From Phycisphaerales bacterium UBA5793 (GTDB lineage: Bacteria > Planctomycetota > Phycisphaerae > Phycisphaerales > UBA5793), in assembly GCA_002418285.1 (NCBI GenBank), contig DIDT01000045.1, positions 138,087-202,086 of the forward strand: a stretch of 64,000 bases of DNA, written 5' to 3'. Each line of letters begins with the position of its first letter. Position 1 is the first letter of the stretch. Below, one piece after another: positions 17,694-25,874 of this stretch. Under the pieces are notes generated by a model. That model searched no databases. It saw only the letters and a list, made by a program, of their open reading frames with translations, and had not been told where the DNA came from. The translations under genes were made by a program, and so were the position numbers.

Positions 17694-19142
17694 ATGACTC
17701 CCCCACCCACACCGCATCTGGCGCTGCTGCTCAATCCTTTCTATCCCAAGGATCCGCACGCGAGCCTGGGCAAGCACGTGCTCACGCCGAGCCTGGCGCT
17801 GACGTCGATTGCAGGCGCGACGCCGGCGCACTGGTCGGTGCAGTATTGGGATGAAAATCTGCTGCAGGGGCCGCCGCCGTGCGACCCGTTTCCAAACGTG
17901 GTCGGCCTCACAGTGCATCTGACGTTTGCGCAGCGGGCATACGAACTCGCGCGGTGGTATCGGCAGCGAGGCGCGATTGTGATCATGGGCGGGCTGCACG
18001 TGCTGAGCTGTCCACAAGAGGTCGAGCCACACTGTGACGCCATGGCGCTGGGCGAGGGCGTGCAACTCTGGCCGCAGATTCTTCGCGACATTGACCGGGG
18101 TCAGCTGCAGGCCCGGTACCACGGCAGTTTTTCCAGGCCCCCCTACTGCGATGATCCGCCGCCGCGCCGCGACATCCTCCCGCGCGCTGGTTTCCTGACG
18201 ACGTCGAGTCTCATTGCCACGCGCGGCTGTCACAACCGCTGCGGCTTCTGCTACCTCGCCACGGACGGTTTGTCGATGCCGTACCAGGTACGCGAGCCGC
18301 AGCATGTCGTCGATGAATTGATCGAGACTGGCGAGCCCTACGGCGTGTTCATTGATAACAACCTCGGATCCAGGCCGGAGTACCTTCGGCAACTCTGCGC
18401 GGCCCTGCGGCCTGCCGAGCGCATCTGGAGCGCCGCCGTCAGCATCGACATCACCGACCACCCGGACATAGTGCGCGAGATGGCGCTGGCGGGGTGCACC
18501 GGCGTGTTCGTCGGCTTCGAATCGCTCACAGGACAGAACCTGGATGATGCGGGCAAGAAGACGCCGCGCCCGGAAGACTATGTGCGGCGAGTTGAGCTCT
18601 TTCACCAGTATGGCATTCAAGTGAATTCGAGTTTCGTTTTCGGCTTTGATGAAGATCGACCTGACGTCTTCGAGCGCACGGTTCAGTGGGTGGAAGCGAA
18701 TCGAATCGAGTGCGCGACGTATCACATTCTGACCCCGTACCCGGGCACACCCCTGTTTCACCAGTTCGAAGCCGAGGGACGACTGCTCCACCGCGACTGG
18801 ACTCTCTACGACACGGCCCACGTCGTGTTTCAGCCGCGGCACATGACGCCGCAGCAACTCATGGATGGGTACGCGTGGTGCTACGAGCGGACCTTTTCGC
18901 TGGCGTCGATCTGGCGGCGCAGGCCGGCGGCGTGGAGCCAGGTCATGCCGTATCTGGCGATGAGTGTGTTGTATAAGAAGGCCAACTGGTTGTGGCCGCT
19001 GCTCATCCGATGGAGACTCACACACACCGCATGGCGACCGCTGGTGGAATTGTCGCGCCTACGACACGTGCGGTGGCGGCGGCGCATTGGGATAAGTCAG
19101 TCCACCCCCAGCCCAGACGGAATGGTGTACTCGGGCGTGTGA
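17694..19142 (+). CDS. B12-binding-domain radical SAM protein
   Basis: The protein (482 aa from this start) has an N-terminal cobalamin-binding-like region (LALLLNPFYP, then VVGLTVHLTFAQRAYELA and IVIMGGLHVLSCP) and a radical SAM core with the cluster motif RGCHNRCGFCY (C179, C183, C186 from this start). GVFVGFESLTGQNL and YHILTPYPGTPLF are typical of this B12-radical SAM class. The C-terminal about 100 residues are arginine and tryptophan rich. The family includes methyltransferases and cyclases of lipid or cofactor pathways; no specific substrate can be read. Starts at 17562, 17661 and 17694 are possible and none has a clear ribosome binding site; the last fits the family beginning best. 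Confidence 0.8.
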   Translation: MTPPPTPHLALLLNPFYPKDPHASLGKHVLTPSLALTSIAGATPAHWSVQYWDENLLQGPPPCDPFPNVVGLTVHLTFAQRAYELARWYRQRGAIVIMGGLHVLSCPQEVEPHCDAMALGEGVQLWPQILRDIDRGQLQARYHGSFSRPPYCDDPPPRRDILPRAGFLTTSSLIATRGCHNRCGFCYLATDGLSMPYQVREPQHVVDELIETGEPYGVFIDNNLGSRPEYLRQLCAALRPAERIWSAAVSIDITDHPDIVREMALAGCTGVFVGFESLTGQNLDDAGKKTPRPEDYVRRVELFHQYGIQVNSSFVFGFDEDRPDVFERTVQWVEANRIECATYHILTPYPGTPLFHQFEAEGRLLHRDWTLYDTAHVVFQPRHMTPQQLMDGYAWCYERTFSLASIWRRRPAAWSQVMPYLAMSVLYKKANWLWPLLIRWRLTHTAWRPLVELSRLRHVRWRRRIGISQSTPSPDGMVYSGV

Positions 19143-19264
19143 CAAGCCTTTGTCAACACCGACTGCAGAAACCAACACGGCCCCCGCCAAGATCGGGCGG
19201 AGGCCGTGAACTCCCCGATCCGAACGGCTTCAAACCGTTGGCGGGGCGAGGACTGGGCATGATA

Positions 19265-19285
19265 GCGCTCGCGCGGTGTTAACCA
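19265..19285 (+). repeat. GTTAAC repeat, copy 1
   Basis: Contains CTCGCGCGGTGTTAACCA, one of four copies of the motif CTCGCGCRSWGTTAACCA seen in this part of the window. The sequence on its right is not conserved with the other copies. Confidence 0.55.
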
Positions 19286-19417
19286 AGCCTGTCGAGCCGC
19301 TCCGGCGCTGCCAAAAACGCGGTTGATCGATCCGCTGCTGCGACCTCGGGTACCGGGCTCTCGGTCAGTGCCACGCTCCGATTCGGCCGTCGCGCGCGAT
19401 CCGAACAAGCCAGTTTC

Positions 19418-19486
19418 GCGCTCGCGCGCTGTTAACCAGACATCGCGTTCGAACTCGGTGCGTCGTGGTTAACTGTGCGCGAGCGC
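19418..19486. repeat. GTTAAC repeat, copies 2 and 3 in inverted arrangement
   Basis: CTCGCGCGCTGTTAACCA at the left and its near reverse complement TGGTTAACTGTGCGCGAG at the right enclose a 27-base centre with the palindrome GTTCGAAC. The whole 69 bases could form a cruciform or a long hairpin in RNA. The right two thirds recur at 23280-23322. Confidence 0.6.
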
Positions 19487-19730
19487 CGGGTCCGTCACCT
19501 CTCTAGGAGATTGGTTGCCTCGATCTCGGCCTGCCGCATTCCGGACTCACCGCATGATCTGCCCCGTGCAGGTCGTAGCCGCACTCAATGCACTTGCCCC
19601 GTCGTCGGCGAAGGCGAAGGCGACGGCGAAGGCCGGGTACGGGCCGCCTGGCCAGCCCCCGGAACATGCTTTACTGGAATTCATTGAGCAGGCGCTTCCC
19701 GAGCCTCGCTTATCCCAACCGATTCGCTGT

Positions 19731-19982
19731 CTATGTCCCGGGCAGTTTGTGCCAAATGCCGAGTAGCATCGTGACCAGCATGAGTACCCACGGCAGTGTG
19801 AGGGCCATCGGAATGACGATGACCGAAACAGCAACTAGCGAAACCAAGCCGAATACGAAGCCACCTACGAATGCAACCAGGAGGGAAACCGTGGGGGCCA
19901 CAAGCAGCGTCCAGACTGCGATGCAGAGCCAGCGCGCAAGGCCGGTATTCCTGATTTGGTGCGGTGCGTATTGCTCGGCCAT
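19731..19982 (-). CDS. Small membrane protein
   Basis: The 83-aa protein starts MAEQYAPHQIRNTGLARW and then has two or three hydrophobic helices (LCIAVWTLLVAPTVSLLVAF, GGFVFGLVSLVAVSVIVIPM, LTLPWVLMLVTMLLGIW). ATG 19982 is supported by GGAG 7 bases upstream. No family is recognised. The neighbouring genes do not suggest a role. Confidence 0.6.
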   Translation of the reverse strand: MAEQYAPHQIRNTGLARWLCIAVWTLLVAPTVSLLVAFVGGFVFGLVSLVAVSVIVIPMALTLPWVLMLVTMLLGIWHKLPGT

Positions 19983-20226
19983 GGCTGGTCTCCGAGGGCT
20001 CGCCTCATCGCATCGTTCAATTCTACAGTTGCTGAGTAGGCACCGCATCCAGCAACTTGCGCTTCACCCTCCCGCCATCGGATTAACCGATGCCGCGCGG
20101 CTGGATCAACTGCCGGATCATCGTGAGAGTCTGCGGACTCCTGCTGCTGGGGGCGGTTTTCACGGTGGCGGCCGCGTGGGGCGCAGGCGCCCGATGCTCT
20201 GGACAACCTCGCCCGGTGGAACGGGT

Positions 20227-22800
20227 CTACTCGATCCCAGTGAGTACGGGGTTGCTCTTTAACGAATCGCGACCGCGCGATCCGCGCCGCACTACGGCCT
20301 GAAGACCGATCATCACGGGAGGAGCCCCCGGTGGTATTCGCAATTGCAATGTCGCCCTCCCGAGTGAGTCCGCAAACGCGGAATCAATAATGGAAATCGG
20401 GTTCCGCAGATCGAGCTGCATGCCGCCGAGAACTGGAACTCGCGGCCCTGCCCCCAGTCCGCGCGTACTCAGCAAGAAGTACACCTGCTCACTTCCACGT
20501 GCTCGGGTGGCGATGAGTTGCGCCTGATGATCGCGCACGAACGTCGATGATTGCAGGTGGAGACTCTCGGCTCCTCCGGGATCGGAGATCGTTGAATTGA
20601 AATACACCGTGAGCCGCTTGATGGGGATCTCCAGCTCCGGTCGAGAGATGATCGCAACGTCGACGTCGTCATCACCGTCAAAGTCGCCGGCCGCGATGAT
20701 GTGCGGATAGCTTGCGGAATACGCGCCACCGCTCTCGACGAGCCCACCCGCGCCATCGTTCAGAAGCACGACCACCCGCCGATTTGCGACTTCGGCGCCG
20801 ACGAGATCCACGTGGTCATCGTTGTTGAGGTCCGCCGCCTTGATGTCCACCACCCCTACCGCAGACGGTGTCGGGTAGAGCACGGCCTCGCCAAATGTGC
20901 CATCGCCGACCCCGTAGAGTACCGAAATGTTGTGCTCAACCCCGAACGCCACATCCATGTGGTCATCGCCATCAAAGTCTGCCACGGTGAGCGAACGGGG
21001 CGTCGCGGAGACTTCGTACAGCACACTGCGATCCAGTGAGCGCAGACCAGTATTGAGAAAGACGGAGGCAAATCGTCCGGTGTTCGCGCCGGTGACGACG
21101 TCGAGAAATCCATCTCCATTGAAGTCCGCCAGAGCCACTCCCAGGTACTCTCGCGAGTCGAGCGGATGGTCGACAATCTCAAAGGCGCCGAACTCATCCT
21201 GGAAGGCGATCAAAATGCCACGACTCTGATACCCCGCTAGCACGATGTCGGCGCGATTGTCATTATCCATGTCGCCGATGGCAATGCCGAAAAGCAAAGC
21301 CCCGCCAATCTGGAGGGTCTGCCGGGGCGAGAACTGTCCGTTGCCATCGTTGTAGAAGATGGAAACATCGCTATCCCAGGAGTTCGAGACGACAATATCC
21401 GGGTGATCGTCCCCGTTCAGATCGCCGACATCGAGGTAGTAGGGCTGGGCGCCCGTCTCGTAAAGTGTTGGTGTGCCGAATCCACCTTGGCCGTTATTCA
21501 GGAATACGGCCGCCTGCCCGTGCGTGAACTGTCCATTGTCTGGTGTGAGTAGGGCGACGATATCAAGGTCGGTGTCGCCGTCGACATCGACTGTTTGCAT
21601 GCTGTCGCGTGCCAGCAGACTGAGACTCGTGACAACCGGATCAACGAGTAGCGGATCGGGTGTAGCGTTGTGGAGCAGGAAGACGGTGCTGGTCGGGTCG
21701 TCGGCAATGGCGGCATCCGGGTGCCCGTCGCCGTCGAAGTCTCCGACGGCAACGCTCTGGGGCGCTTCACCCAGGGAGTCGTATGACTGGCCCGACATCG
21801 AGCCATCTCCGTTGTTGTAATAGATCCGGTATCCGGGGCTGTCGGAGTCCGTGGTGGCGATAAAGTCGGGATACCCGTCACCATCGAAATCTGCCGCCCT
21901 CAGATCCGTGTATTGGCCGCCGCCTGGCACTTCGTACTGGGCGGAACTGACAAATGTGCCGTCGCCTTGTCCGAGCGCCCACTTGATGCCGGAAGGGCCA
22001 TAGTAGTATGCCCCGACGACATCGATTTTGTCGTCGCCGTTCATGTCGATCGCCACCACCCTCGACGTGCCGGCATTTATGCCGTAGCCGTTCCGCTGGA
22101 ATACACCGAACCCGTCATTGACCATCCACCCGGTGCCACCCCAGTGGGAGGGCATGAGCAGATCCAGATCACTGTCGCCATCAAGGTCGCCGGTTCCGAT
22201 GCCCCAGATTGTTGTCGTATTGGCAAAAACAATGTCGGGCGCAAGCAGAGTGCCTTGGCCGTCGTTTTGCAGGATTGCCAGGGTATTCCGGTCCAGACCG
22301 CCCTCGTCATTGCAAAGGCCGACGGCCACATCGAGCCAGCCATCGCCGTCCAAGTCTCCGACGCAAATCGAGACCGCGTGCAAAGGCACGCTGTGGTAGA
22401 TCGGAGCATCAAACACAGCGCCACCGAGATTGTGGAGGATGGCAACCTGATTGCCGTCATAGTCTGCAACAGCGAGGTCGAGACGATTGTCGCCGTTCAG
22501 ATCTGCGATAGAAAGCCAGCGAGGTCCAACGCCCACGGAGATGGAGACCGGCGCTTCGAATGTTCCATCACCATTCCCCAGCATCAACGAGAGTGTTCCA
22601 TCTCCTTCATTGGCGGTCACAAGATCGAGAAACGTATCGCCATTCAAGTCCGCTGCCTGAATGGAAGCCGGTCCGGCGCCGACTTCGATCGTTCCGGCTT
22701 GTTCGAGCACAATCTGCCCGGTGGCCGTCGTCGCCAACAATCCGATCGCGATGAGACAGATGCCTTTGAGACCTTGTTCGGGGGTGTGGAGGATTTTCAT
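20227..22800 (-). CDS. Secreted FG-GAP/VCBS-repeat (integrin-like beta-propeller) protein
   Basis: The 857-aa protein has a signal peptide (GICLIAIGLLATTATG) and more than ten repeats of the FG-GAP/VCBS type, with calcium-binding loops such as DLNGDTFLD, DFDGDGYPD, DMNGDDKID and DFDGDDDVD spread over residues about 40-730. Such repeats build a seven-bladed propeller; this length fits up to two propellers. The last about 110 residues look like a diverged copy of the TYVxQLDV module (PVLGGMQLDL, ADSLGRATLQLRIP, LKSNPVLTGIE). It is likely an extracellular adhesion or binding protein. It is monocistronic. Confidence 0.82.
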   Translation of the reverse strand: MKILHTPEQGLKGICLIAIGLLATTATGQIVLEQAGTIEVGAGPASIQAADLNGDTFLDLVTANEGDGTLSLMLGNGDGTFEAPVSISVGVGPRWLSIADLNGDNRLDLAVADYDGNQVAILHNLGGAVFDAPIYHSVPLHAVSICVGDLDGDGWLDVAVGLCNDEGGLDRNTLAILQNDGQGTLLAPDIVFANTTTIWGIGTGDLDGDSDLDLLMPSHWGGTGWMVNDGFGVFQRNGYGINAGTSRVVAIDMNGDDKIDVVGAYYYGPSGIKWALGQGDGTFVSSAQYEVPGGGQYTDLRAADFDGDGYPDFIATTDSDSPGYRIYYNNGDGSMSGQSYDSLGEAPQSVAVGDFDGDGHPDAAIADDPTSTVFLLHNATPDPLLVDPVVTSLSLLARDSMQTVDVDGDTDLDIVALLTPDNGQFTHGQAAVFLNNGQGGFGTPTLYETGAQPYYLDVGDLNGDDHPDIVVSNSWDSDVSIFYNDGNGQFSPRQTLQIGGALLFGIAIGDMDNDNRADIVLAGYQSRGILIAFQDEFGAFEIVDHPLDSREYLGVALADFNGDGFLDVVTGANTGRFASVFLNTGLRSLDRSVLYEVSATPRSLTVADFDGDDHMDVAFGVEHNISVLYGVGDGTFGEAVLYPTPSAVGVVDIKAADLNNDDHVDLVGAEVANRRVVVLLNDGAGGLVESGGAYSASYPHIIAAGDFDGDDDVDVAIISRPELEIPIKRLTVYFNSTISDPGGAESLHLQSSTFVRDHQAQLIATRARGSEQVYFLLSTRGLGAGPRVPVLGGMQLDLRNPISIIDSAFADSLGRATLQLRIPPGAPPVMIGLQAVVRRGSRGRDSLKSNPVLTGIE

Positions 22801-22926
22801 GGCCGGCTCTCTGTGTGAGTGAATGGGATTCGAGTGTGCCTTGCCTCAAGTCCTCAGTATACCCGAGATGCCCGCGGCCCGGGTGGCCAAACGGCCGACT
22901 AGTGCGAAATCTCCATCAGAGCTTCT

Positions 22927-23256
22927 TCACCCGGCCAGCGGATCACGATTGTCGCATGACAGGCGTTGTGAATTCAAGCCGAATTGCCCCTCAGCGCCTC
23001 CTCCGGAGTCCTGATCCCAGCCGGGGATCAGCGGATCGGGTAGATTGCCTTCAGATTGCGGCGGGCCGGAGGCGGCATGGAACTCGGCGTCGGGCGAGGT
23101 TTTGTCGAGCGCCCAGACTGGAATGGAGTCGATGAGGTCCTCATCCCGCAGCCAGAAAGCGCAACCAGCAGCCCAAGGCGCGGCAGGAAGTTGGTTCTGG
23201 ATCAATCCTCCCATTCCAGATGAGGGGCTTGAGGCGGGCTTGAGCACTTTCACCAA
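22927..23256 (-). CDS. Doubtful small hypothetical frame
   Basis: A 109-codon leftward frame. The middle and end (FWLRDEDLIDSIPVWALDK, then PDPLIPGWDQDSGG) use codons that look coding, but there is no recognised domain, no clear ribosome binding site and the start is a GTG. It could be a remnant of a larger gene. Confidence 0.25.
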   Translation of the reverse strand: MVKVLKPASSPSSGMGGLIQNQLPAAPWAAGCAFWLRDEDLIDSIPVWALDKTSPDAEFHAASGPPQSEGNLPDPLIPGWDQDSGGGAEGQFGLNSQRLSCDNRDPLAG

Positions 23257-23279
23257 ACATCGAGCGAGTAACCGGGCGT

Positions 23280-23322
23280 CGCGTTCGAACTCGGCACGTG
23301 CTGGTTAACGGTGCGCGAGCGC
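23280..23322 (-). repeat. GTTAAC repeat, copy 4
   Basis: CGCGTTCGAACTCGG followed by TGGTTAACGGTGCGCGAGCGC, matching the right part of the 19418-19486 element with few changes. Its left arm is degenerate, so this copy is not a full palindrome. Confidence 0.55.
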
Positions 23323-23357
23323 CGCCGCCAATGCAGCCTGCACTGATCCAACGTCGC

Positions 23358-23984
23358 CTACTCCGATCGCTTCGCGCGGCCTCGCTCGAATGCGGCGGCC
23401 ATCTTCTCAAACACTTCCCGCATGCATTCGAGTTCGTCGCTGTATCCGTATCCAAATCCTTGTCCGGCCTCCGCGACCGCTCGGACGCGCGGCAAGAATG
23501 CAGCGGCCCACTTCCGGCCCCCCTTGTGCTGGCAGAGTTCCGTGAGCTCGCCCACGACGGCACCTATGCTGTCATACGGCTGGGCGCCTTCCCAGCCGAC
23601 CTCGTTCAGATAGGCGGTGCCGATTTCGACGTAGTGCAGACTGAGGTCGATCGTGCCGTAGAGATCGAAGCCCGCCGCCATCTCTGGTGCAGTGGTGACC
23701 CGACGATACTCCTTGATCAGCCGTCGGCAGAGTGCCAGATCGCACCCACCATTGATCCGCGGCTTGCCGCGCGTGAAGAACTGCGCGGTGATCTTTGCTT
23801 TGTATCCTTGGAGCAATTCGGCCGGCGCGTCCTCGTCCCCGATCCACGACGCAAGGAAGGCACGGTTTTCTGGAGCGAGTTTGTAGAGGTCATGCACCAG
23901 ACTGCGGAGTTCATCCGCGTCCATCTCGTTGAGCGCTGATACGATGTTCTTCCAAAGACGGGGTTCGGGTGTAACTCGCGGCAT
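23358..23984 (-). CDS. DUF6155-like protein
   Basis: The 208-aa protein begins MPRVTPEPRLWKNIVSAL and contains LRSLVHDLYKLAPENRAFLA, a segment I associate with DUF6155 proteins, whose function is unknown. The remainder is mostly helical (INGGCDLALCRRLIKEYRRV, then LHYVEIGTAYLNEVGW). The frame is open further upstream to 24239 but the extra part overlaps the Mrr gene and has shadow-like composition, so ATG 23984 is chosen. It is the last gene of the leftward defence island. Confidence 0.55.
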   Translation of the reverse strand: MPRVTPEPRLWKNIVSALNEMDADELRSLVHDLYKLAPENRAFLASWIGDEDAPAELLQGYKAKITAQFFTRGKPRINGGCDLALCRRLIKEYRRVTTAPEMAAGFDLYGTIDLSLHYVEIGTAYLNEVGWEGAQPYDSIGAVVGELTELCQHKGGRKWAAAFLPRVRAVAEAGQGFGYGYSDELECMREVFEKMAAAFERGRAKRSE

Positions 23985-24126
23985 CGGCGAATCGTACTCA
24001 AGGTCGACGCGGACCTCCCGCGGCAACGAATGCACGGCGGCAGTACCTATCGCGCTACCGGCAAGAATCGGCGACACCGTCGGCACACTGGTCCACGCGG
24101 CCAGCGGGCCATGCGCTGGAACTGCC

Positions 24127-24984
24127 TCAACGCAGGCTGTCTCGGGTATACCTGCACTTCGGGTACTGCGAGCATCCGAGAAAAACCGAACCTGCCCGAG
24201 CGCCGCGCTTCGCCGTTCTCTGAACAAGCGCCGCGCCACACTGCGGGCACATCTGCGGCGCGACCATTGCCTGCCCGGCAGGAGAGCCGTCGCCGGTACG
24301 CGGCTCCTCAGTCCGCACTGACGCCCGCACCTTGCTGATCATCTGAGTGAGTTCCTGACCATCGATCAGCCTGATCGGGTTCTTTGCAGCGAAGTCAGTG
24401 GCATCGGCCGAGAATTGTCCCGAGGTGACGACAATGCCTGACTGGACGCCCTCACTACTCACGACGCCAAGAAGTTCGCGCACCACGCGCACGCCCACCA
24501 GACGCGCCCCCCAATGCTTGCACTGAACCAGTGTAATCCCACCGGCCTTGTTCAAAATGAGGTCTACTCCACCGTCCGGTCCATCCTTGCCCGTGTGCTC
24601 GACCACGAATCCCTGTCGCCGAAATGCTTCGCAAAGGAGCAGTTCGAATTCGCGCCAATCGAGATCACGGATGCTGCCCGCACCTGTCTGCTGGTCGAGT
24701 CGCCTCCGGTCGGTCCTCTTCACTACTTCGGCGGCGAGCCAGATGAGGACAACCCCTGCTGCGGCGAATGGCGCAAAGCGGAAAAGGAACATTGAGACGG
24801 GTTGTGCCACCCCCCTCGCAAACTCGGATCCACTGGTGCTCAGAGACAGAACCCACGGAAAGACCCAGCGGCACGCGGCATACACCACAAGTGCGACGAC
24901 CGGACCAGCCCAAATCGGTGCTGTTCGTAGAAACGCGAACAGATCATCGATGAAGGACGACTGCTGCGTCGAACGGCGGGTCAT
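24127..24984 (-). CDS. Membrane-anchored Mrr-type restriction endonuclease with topoisomerase zinc finger
   Basis: The 285-aa protein has two N-terminal transmembrane helices (WAGPVVALVVYAACRWVF and FAPFAAAGVVLIWLAAEVV), then an Mrr_cat PD-(D/E)XK domain (GPDGGVDLIL with D141, LVQCKHW with Q154 and K156) and a C-terminal four-cysteine finger of the topoisomerase I type (CPQCGAALV, then GCSQYPKCRY). Such proteins are thought to cut foreign or modified DNA at the membrane. ATG 24984 has AGAGGA 5 bases upstream. It is 33 bases after the discoidin-like gene. The fold assignment is strong; the biological role is inference. Confidence 0.82.
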   Translation of the reverse strand: MTRRSTQQSSFIDDLFAFLRTAPIWAGPVVALVVYAACRWVFPWVLSLSTSGSEFARGVAQPVSMFLFRFAPFAAAGVVLIWLAAEVVKRTDRRRLDQQTGAGSIRDLDWREFELLLCEAFRRQGFVVEHTGKDGPDGGVDLILNKAGGITLVQCKHWGARLVGVRVVRELLGVVSSEGVQSGIVVTSGQFSADATDFAAKNPIRLIDGQELTQMISKVRASVRTEEPRTGDGSPAGQAMVAPQMCPQCGAALVQRTAKRGARAGSVFLGCSQYPKCRYTRDSLR

Positions 24985-25017
24985 GCTGTCCTCTCCGACG
25001 GATCCATCCAATCGACG

Positions 25018-25845
25018 TTATTCGATCGGTGTCACGTTACTGGTGTCGCAATTCGTCAGATCGAGTACTTGAAGGAAGGCGCCGCACGCTCCATTCCCCG
25101 CAAAGCCGCGAACCGTCCGAGAGCCATCAGCATCGGATCGGAACGTCCCCACGAGTTGGATCTGATTCGAACCCAGGCCGAGAAGAGTGCCTTGGCATGG
25201 GTACTGAGCGGGAATCAGGAACGAGCCCTGATCAAGAGCGAAGATCAGCGCGCACTGGCCGTTCGGCGCGGCATCCGACCACGACACTTCAATCGGCCCG
25301 CCTCCTGGGCAGGTACCACTGGCGCGCAGAATCGGAGTGTCCGCGGCAAAGACCTGCACCTCGTACCATGCCGCCCATGCCACCGAATCAGAGGTCTCCA
25401 CCGCGACGTATCTGGCGGATTGCGGTTCAGGCAGCACCGACTCCAAAATCTCGCCGTCCACATGACTGCCCGCGAACGTTTCGATCACCGTAGCCGATGC
25501 GAAATCGCCCTGCATGGGTGCACTGGCGAACCAGACCCGATACGTCGCTCGACCCTCAGGCGACATGTGGAGCGTAAGGCGGGTACGAACAAGGTCGCGC
25601 ATCTCCCCGAGATCGACTTCGATCCAGCCCGCGGGATCCGTTGCGACCCAAGTCGACTCGAAAACCAGCCCGCCGCCATCAAACGCCAGATCCGGCACGT
25701 GGTAGTCGTACACACTGCTGGCCGAGTAGCTGCCTGGCGGCAAGCCTTCCGAGATGAGCTCATCCGCGCCCGCTTGCGGCGCTGTTCCAGACACGATCAA
25801 CGCAACAAATCCCAAGCATCGAATCAATCGACTCTTGCTTCGCAT
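25018..25845 (-). CDS. Secreted discoidin-like protein with four-cysteine C-terminal module
   Basis: The 275-aa protein starts with a signal peptide (LIRCLGFVALIVSGTAPQAG). Residues about 30-165 look like an F5/8 type C (discoidin, galactose-binding) fold (PDLAFDGG, GWIEVDLGEMRDLVRTRL, ARYVAVETSDS, AWYEVQVFA). The last about 100 residues are the four-cysteine module found at the end of the first S8 protease (TCPG, PCQG, CGAFLQ, CDTSNV). ATG 25845 has GGTGGAG just upstream. Its position inside a defence island is odd, as it looks like a host secreted protein. Confidence 0.7.
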   Translation of the reverse strand: MRSKSRLIRCLGFVALIVSGTAPQAGADELISEGLPPGSYSASSVYDYHVPDLAFDGGGLVFESTWVATDPAGWIEVDLGEMRDLVRTRLTLHMSPEGRATYRVWFASAPMQGDFASATVIETFAGSHVDGEILESVLPEPQSARYVAVETSDSVAWAAWYEVQVFAADTPILRASGTCPGGGPIEVSWSDAAPNGQCALIFALDQGSFLIPAQYPCQGTLLGLGSNQIQLVGTFRSDADGSRTVRGFAGNGACGAFLQVLDLTNCDTSNVTPIE

Positions 25846-25874
25846 CGCTCCACCTTCCTCCATCACCCAAAACT

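Larger units (their letters stand above)
19143..19730. other. Gene-poor region with dispersed palindromic repeats
   Basis: A 588-base stretch without a convincing gene. It carries three copies of a GTTAAC-centred repeat (listed separately) and a short imperfect run of CGAAGG/CGACGG units near 19606-19631. Open frames here are short and have no coding character. Confidence 0.5.
22801..23357. other. Intergenic region at the edge of the defence island
   Basis: A 557-base stretch between the FG-GAP gene and the first defence-island gene. It contains one weak leftward open frame (22927-23256) and one copy of the GTTAAC repeat (23280-23322). Nothing else stood out. Confidence 0.4.

Noticed and set aside
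17490..19025. A 511-codon leftward frame opposite the radical SAM gene
   Set aside because: The rightward frame carries the CxxxCxxC cluster motif and B12-binding region; the leftward one is an R/H-rich mirror.
19418..19486. Integron attC site
   Set aside because: GTTAAC arms look like attC core sites at first sight, but the R and L boxes and the usual spacing are absent, no integrase gene is near, and the flanking genes are not arranged as cassettes.
19547..19834. A leftward frame next to the small membrane gene
   Set aside because: Its composition (S, C, G and W rich) and overlap with the better supported 19731-19982 gene mark it as a shadow frame.
20090..20302. A short rightward frame with a signal-peptide-like start (MPRGWINCRIIVRVCGLLLL)
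   Set aside because: It runs into the 3' end of the FG-GAP gene, has no ribosome binding site, and its second half is the mirror of that gene.
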